DNA of 11,329 nucleotides from contig DATCHW010000250.1 in NCBI GenBank assembly GCA_036508135.1, positions 1 to 11,329 of the forward strand, written 5' to 3'. Shown piece after piece: positions 7,555 to 11,329 of the stretch (the stretch's first letter is position 1; every line of letters begins with the position of its first letter). The notes under the pieces are model-generated. The model saw nothing but the letters and a program-made list of their open reading frames with translations. It was not told the DNA's origin and did no database searches. This DNA comes from DATCHW01 sp036508135 (GTDB lineage Bacteria; Bacteroidota; Ignavibacteria; Tepidaquicellales; Tepidaquicellaceae). Made by a program: the position numbers and the translations under genes.

Positions 7555-7589
7555 TACAATTTTGGTTTAAAATTTTAATTCATAAATTA

Positions 7590-7912
7590 TTAATAATTAA
7601 AAATTCTATTTATTCTGGTCAATGAATGTTTTTTCAGAAAGTAATCTGATATTTGTGTTGTACTTTCAGTAAATAGTTTACCATCTGGATTTATATTTAC
7701 TGAAACTTAATAATTGTTAATATTTTTAGTAACAGTTTTCTGAATTATCTAATATTACAAATATATGATCAGAAGTAACCACTTTCTTTAAATCGGATAT
7801 TCATCAAATTATAAGAAATCGTTAAGGACTCTAAATCAGGGATACTCTCAAAACCCAATAGTATGACAAAAGTTGCATTAATTCTTTGCTGCCAAAAAGA
7901 TGTGATTATTTT
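7590..7912 (-). pseudogene. Decayed minus-strand gene of unknown family
   Basis: This fills most of the 400-bp gap between two intact genes and reads like protein in pieces. From 7912 to 7769 one frame is open for 47 codons (KIITSFWQQRIN, then ILLGFESIPDLESL, then NIRFKESGYF, stop). A shifted frame overlaps it and continues KKVVTSDHIFVILDNSENCY. From 7706 to 7590 a third stretch reads VSVNINPDGKLFTES, then ISDYFLKKHSLTRINRIFNY, stop. The pieces are in the same order and on the same strand as the cluster and have balanced, non-repetitive composition, which is unlikely for random AT-rich DNA. It looks like the C-terminal 100 or so residues of a lost gene of the locus. I do not recognise the family, and the reconstruction is inference. 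Confidence 0.45.
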
Positions 7913-7954
7913 TTAAGAAAGCAAATGAAGCACTATCTTGTTAAAATTGATGCT

Positions 7955-9034
7955 TTAGGTCAAAAGATTCAAGTACTGATTTATAATATTGTCCTTTTCA
8001 AAATGTAATTTGGCACATTCATAATTTTGCGCACCTATTTCTAATAACTCTTCATTACTAAGATCTATTATATACTTTAATGTATTACATATTGAAGTAT
8101 AATCCTTTGGATCAAACAATAGATTTAAATTATTTGAAAGTAGCAAAGGAATATCGGAAACGGTGGAACAAACGATGGGTTTACTACATGCCATTCCTTC
8201 ACAAATGGTATTTGGAAATCCTTCATGAAAACTAAAAAGTCCAACAATATCAGCTTCTTGTGTTATTTTATCTATTTGTGAGGTGGCTGGGAGCAATGAA
8301 ATCACATCTGAAAGATTATATTTCTTAATCTTTTGTATTGCGTCGATCATCGATGAATCCTTGCTGACTCCATACCATTCGATTGACAAATATTTTAATT
8401 CTGCAGCACTGATTATTTTTAGTGCTTCTAATAGGCCATCTAAATTTTTTAGATATCTGTGAGCTGATGCTACTATCAATCTAAGCTTTCCATTTCTTCT
8501 TGGAACATAACCCGGTTTGGGTTTCCATATTTCAAAATTAACGGAGTTATAAATTACTATTGTTTTTGATCGCGGTAACAAAGGATTAATTGATTTTACA
8601 ATATGAATATTGGATAATGAATTGGCAACTACATAATCTGCAAAAAAATGAAACCAACGAAAAAATATTAATCTTGGAGATTTATAGATATTAGGATTAG
8701 CGCTTCGCTCACCAACAATCAATTTCCATTTTCTATAAGGGAGTCCCGCTAGTTCACAATAGAAATTGGGAGATTCTAAAAATGAAAGTACAGAATCATA
8801 CCTCCCTTTGCGAATGAAACTGCGGATTTTTAAAAAACGTTTAAAATAATTTGGTTCTTGAATATAATTGATTAAAATTCCAGCGCTATCAAGCAGGTGA
8901 TTGAAAAAGGGGATCTGACGATAAATCAGAAATGAAACGGTATGTCCTTTTTCATTAAAACCAAGAGCTAGTTCCACTAACTGGCGTTGTGCTCCTCCTT
9001 GGCACAAACTATCTATTACGCAGAGTATCTTCAT
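7955..9034 (-). CDS. Glycosyltransferase family 4
   Basis: A 359-residue GT-B glycosyltransferase. It opens MKILCVIDSLCQGGAQRQLVELA, where Gly13-Gly14 and the AQRQ sequence form the usual sugar-nucleotide loop. The middle contains ERSANPN, then IVIYNSVNFEIWKP at the start of the C-terminal domain, then LIVASAHRYLKNLDGLLEAL. The EX7E donor motif is EGFPNTICE at 271-279, followed by GMACSKPIVCSTVSDIP. It should transfer a sugar from a nucleotide donor to the growing lipid-linked oligosaccharide at the cytoplasmic face; specificity is unknown. It is isolated on both sides: about 520 bp of IS4 debris upstream and 400 bp of decayed DNA downstream. It may therefore have its own promoter, but I see no clear one. 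Confidence 0.9.
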   Translation of the reverse strand: MKILCVIDSLCQGGAQRQLVELALGFNEKGHTVSFLIYRQIPFFNHLLDSAGILINYIQEPNYFKRFLKIRSFIRKGRYDSVLSFLESPNFYCELAGLPYRKWKLIVGERSANPNIYKSPRLIFFRWFHFFADYVVANSLSNIHIVKSINPLLPRSKTIVIYNSVNFEIWKPKPGYVPRRNGKLRLIVASAHRYLKNLDGLLEALKIISAAELKYLSIEWYGVSKDSSMIDAIQKIKKYNLSDVISLLPATSQIDKITQEADIVGLFSFHEGFPNTICEGMACSKPIVCSTVSDIPLLLSNNLNLLFDPKDYTSICNTLKYIIDLSNEELLEIGAQNYECAKLHFEKDNIINQYLNLLT

Positions 9035-9106
9035 TTTAATAAATTATCTATTTAGTATTCAATTTATAAGAATTCGATTTTTATTAGATTATTGCGTATT
9101 AATTAA

Positions 9107-9475
9107 ACAAGGATAGAGGCTCAATCAGTATACAAACAACGTAGGCAAATATAAACTGAATTTAAAGCACAGAGAAAAAGCGAATTTAATATTGAAGAAG
9201 CAAATTTGACCAATATTGACAGAATTATTCAGCTCTTTGCATTGGTATTGATCGCTTTTGCTGGAGCCGGCAAGGTTGAAATATGCTGAAATTATCCATC
9301 ACCCAATCAAGATCAAAAAGCAAGCTGAAGAGCCCAAAGCTTATTCAAAGACGGATTAATAGATCCTGCAAATGTTCTGTCCTTGAATGATAAAGATAAA
9401 TTAGTCTGTGTTGAAAATTTTGTCATGTACTTAAACTTTTTATTCATTTCTAATTTTTCTGACTTTAAAAGAAAA
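9107..9475 (+). pseudogene. 3' remnant of an IS4-family transposase
   Basis: The 522-bp gap at 9035-9556 holds the C-terminal end of an IS4-type DDE transposase, antisense to the neighbouring genes. The frame reads VYKQRRQI, then TAA at 9152-9154, then TEFKAQRKSEFNIEEANLT and NIDRIIQLFALVLIAFAGAGK. It then breaks at TGA (9287-9289), shifts (HHPIKIKK in another frame), and returns with RAQSLFKDGLIDPANVL and LNDKDKL. This matches the family's Y-x2-R-x3-E-x6-K region followed by the helical tail. The stop falls exactly where the catalytic glutamate belongs, consistent with a GAA to TAA change. The 5' two thirds of the gene and the terminal repeats are not visible, so only a fragment survives. 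The flanks 9035-9106 and 9476-9556 are AT-rich with nothing else I can identify. Confidence 0.78.
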
Positions 9476-9556
9476 TAGTTATATCAAAAAAGTAATCCGC
9501 AATTGATATATTGTCATTTCAACAATTCTATTGGGCAAAAGGTAGGTTAAAAAATT

Positions 9557-10618
9557 CTAATTGGTCAGTTTTTCCAGAATGGATTTGATTACGCACTGAG
9601 GTTCGACATATTTTGAATAATAGATTTTTGCTCCATTTTCCAGTTGCTTTCTGTAATTATCATTTGTCGTTAACAATTGAATTGCTTCAACAAGTTCCGA
9701 ATCATTTGTTACAATATGAATGTTTTTCCCATGAACTAGTTTTTCCGGTAATTCATTTGACAAAGGAGTTGAAATTATTGCTTTCCCCATCGCTAAAAAC
9801 TCACCCAATTTCCATCCATGACAATTGTGAACTGCGGGTGTGTTAAAAACGAAAGATGACAATTTAGTTTTTTCAATGTAGCTTTCAATAGGATATTTTG
9901 TTGAAAATATAATGTTTTTTAATTCAGCATATTGTGGATGTGACGAATTCGCAAATAATCCACCCTCGAATTCAATATGTTTATTTAATTTGCAAAATTC
10001 AATGTATTTTTTTCTTAAAATATTGGTGCCTACAATACAATTTTTATGATCCCATAGTGTCGAAATGAAAAATACATATTTTTTATCATTCTTTAAATTT
10101 TGCAAATTATTGGATGTAGGATTTATGTTATAATAATCTTCTATTTTTGAACGTCTATAGTATGGAAGTAAATAATCTATTATATGCACTTTTAAAGGAA
10201 CTATTGGAGAAAAATTGCATTTCAAAAAATTCGTTGAGCATAAAAAAATTGTCTTCAACAAACTCCATCTTTTTATTCCAAAGCCAGGACTAATGGATAT
10301 TATTTTCTGATGGAAACGGCCCTCTGTTAGTATCTTGTTAAAGTTGATTTTTGCGTAAACGTCACACCATATGTATGCACTCTCTTTAACTGAGACTTTA
10401 TCTCTAAAATCAATGACAATGTTCTTGATTACTGCTCCGTCTATTATAACAAAGGCCATGTAATGATCATAAGAGTGTGACTCAGTCTTTCTTTTCAACT
10501 CTTTAAAATATTTGGATGAAAAGGAGATATTTTTTTTCCCGAAAATATCTTCTAATCCTTTAATATAAAATAAAGAATAGGTAATCTTTGTGGATGGATC
10601 TATAATAATTTTTCGCAT
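9557..10618 (-). CDS. Divergent GT4-like glycosyltransferase
   Basis: A 353-residue protein without signal peptide or clear membrane helix. The C-terminal half looks like the nucleotide-sugar domain of a GT-B glycosyltransferase: KYVFFISTLWDHK (a typical start-of-domain strand), later FVFNTPAVHNCHGWKLGEFLAMGKAIISTPL (about 256-286), then NIHIVTNDSELVEAIQ and a final helix with YRKQLENGAKIYYSKYV. Glu273 in KLGEFLAMGK matches the second glutamate of EX7E; the first is replaced. The N-terminal half is poorly conserved and contains VIIDGAVIKNIVIDFRDK. A role in adding a sugar to the repeat unit fits the context, but substrate and acceptor are unknown. Its DNA is very AT-rich (some lines near 20% GC), poorer than the rest of the cluster. 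Upstream lies a 240-bp spacer and an IS5 fossil, so it is the first gene of the surviving run. Confidence 0.72.
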   Translation of the reverse strand: MRKIIIDPSTKITYSLFYIKGLEDIFGKKNISFSSKYFKELKRKTESHSYDHYMAFVIIDGAVIKNIVIDFRDKVSVKESAYIWCDVYAKINFNKILTEGRFHQKIISISPGFGIKRWSLLKTIFLCSTNFLKCNFSPIVPLKVHIIDYLLPYYRRSKIEDYYNINPTSNNLQNLKNDKKYVFFISTLWDHKNCIVGTNILRKKYIEFCKLNKHIEFEGGLFANSSHPQYAELKNIIFSTKYPIESYIEKTKLSSFVFNTPAVHNCHGWKLGEFLAMGKAIISTPLSNELPEKLVHGKNIHIVTNDSELVEAIQLLTTNDNYRKQLENGAKIYYSKYVEPQCVIKSILEKLTN

Positions 10619-10773
10619 TTATAATGTGCTTATTGAATTTTTTATCCTTTCTGTTTCTGAATAAATAATGGGCGGTTCTAAAAATTCGTTTTTTTAATAT
10701 TATTCAGTCAAATTTTTCTGACCAAACCATAATTTGATCTTTCTGTATTTTATGCAATCTTCAGACTGCAATG

Positions 10774-10797
10774 AAAAGACCTATTTTTGGGTCTTTT
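10774..10797. terminator. Perfect 8-bp hairpin, possible terminator
   Basis: aaaagacc (10774-10781) pairs perfectly with ggtctttt (10790-10797) around an 8-base loop. The stem is only moderately GC-rich, but each strand ends in a T run, so it could stop transcription in either direction. It lies about 60 bp beyond the minus-strand IS5 transposase stop and may terminate that transcript. The rest of the 10619-10858 spacer holds no gene. Confidence 0.5.
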
Positions 10798-10858
10798 ATG
10801 GACAAAAATTATCTGATTCCTTCAATTTCAGCTCTCTTATATATTTGTTTTACAGCTT

Positions 10859-11329
10859 TTAAGCAGTTCTTCTGATCAATTGTTCGTATCTGAAAATATT
10901 GTATGTCAAATTAATTAGCCCTAAAATACCAGTTGCCCTGGGCAATCCGACAGACCAGATATACAACCCTCTCATGATTTGCTCCATGAAGCCGAAAACG
11001 TACTCTACTCGTGCTCTTGTTTTTGACTTTATTCTGTTATTAGCTTGTTGTTCGGTAGTTAACGGGTTATTGCGGTATCCTTTTTCGCATACTTGATTGC
11101 TCATTTTGTGCTCTATTATTATCTGTTCCTGTTTGGCTCCGGCATATGCACTGTCGGCATAAAGTGGTTGATTTTCATCCTCTTCCGTAGCAGCATATCC
11201 AGAACCTTTGAATCGTGTACTGAAGCATCGGAAACCATATAAGTGTCTATTAATTTGCTTTTCCCATCAATCTTGATATGATTTTTATACCCATAATAAT
11301 CGTCTCCATTCTTCTGAGTCCATCTAGCA
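10859..11329 (-). pseudogene. IS5-family transposase, C-terminal part, frameshifted and cut by the window edge
   Basis: Reading inward from the right edge, the minus strand gives ARWTQKNGDDYYGYKNHIK, then IDTYMVSDASVHDSKVLDMLLR. It must then shift frame near 11185-11188 to continue EDENQPLYADSAYAGAKQEQ, IIIEHKMSNQVCEKGYRNN, RIKSKTRARVEYVFGFMEQI and LINLTYNIFRYEQLIRRTA, stop at 10859-10861. This is the C-terminal half of an IS5-type DDE transposase. The second aspartate is in YADSAYAG and the catalytic glutamate in RARVEYVFGF. The shift looks like loss of one G in what was probably CGG-GAA-GAG. The enzyme is therefore inactive unless the shift is programmed or a sequencing error. The open stretch at 10859-11104 is only the tail of this gene, not a separate 81-residue protein. 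Confidence 0.85.

Noticed and set aside
10708..10735. Inverted repeat tcaaatt ... aatttga in the spacer before the IS5 fossil
   Set aside because: Only 7 AT-rich bases pair across a long loop; chance is likely, and it does not match any end of the element I can define.
1..11329. tRNA, rRNA, CRISPR array or riboswitch
   Set aside because: No regular repeat-spacer pattern, tRNA-like cloverleaf arms or rRNA sequence was seen on reading both strands.

Overview
The window reads as an accessory surface-polysaccharide (O-antigen, capsule or exopolysaccharide) locus from a low-GC Gram-negative bacterium, most likely a member of the Bacteroidota. That assignment is an inference. It rests on AT-rich DNA, weak or absent Shine-Dalgarno sequences before the starts, a glycosyltransferase-rich gene cluster, and IS4-, IS5- and IS630-type fossils of the kind common in that phylum. 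No ribosomal or housekeeping gene is present to settle it.

All intact genes lie on the minus strand, so the cluster is transcribed from right to left. In transcription order they are: a divergent GT4-like glycosyltransferase (10618-9557); a GT4 glycosyltransferase (9034-7955); a left-handed beta-helix acyltransferase (7554-6934); a second GT4 glycosyltransferase (6868-5726); a WbuB/WcaI-like glycosyltransferase (5701-4487); a GNAT-like acetyltransferase (4415-3795); an acyl carrier protein (2524-2261); and an AsnB-type amidotransferase/asparagine synthetase (2282-303). The last two overlap by 22 bp. Together the set suggests assembly of a glycan repeat unit with acyl and amide decorations. 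No flippase, polymerase, initiating transferase or nucleotide-sugar gene is in view, so the locus must continue outside the window, be partial, or rely on genes elsewhere.

The gaps between genes hold debris. A decayed but nearly full-length IS630-family element, with terminal inverted repeats still visible, fills 2544-3709 between the GNAT gene and the ACP gene. It carries a GC-rich repeat of unknown type. The 3' end of an IS4-family transposase lies at 9107-9475 on the plus strand. A frameshifted IS5-family transposase runs off the right edge on the minus strand. A broken minus-strand reading frame of unknown family lies at 7590-7912. At the left edge, positions 1-117 hold the last 38 codons of an unidentified plus-strand gene of clearly higher GC.

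Base composition is mosaic: sampled lines of the AsnB gene are about 42-45% GC, and parts of the rightmost glycosyltransferase are near 20-30%. The picture is a patchwork locus built by repeated transfer and IS activity. I do not see a clear new defence or regulatory system. The least ordinary items are the overlapping ACP-AsnB pair without an adjacent ligase, the GC-rich repeat inside the IS630 fossil, and the unidentified gene remnant.
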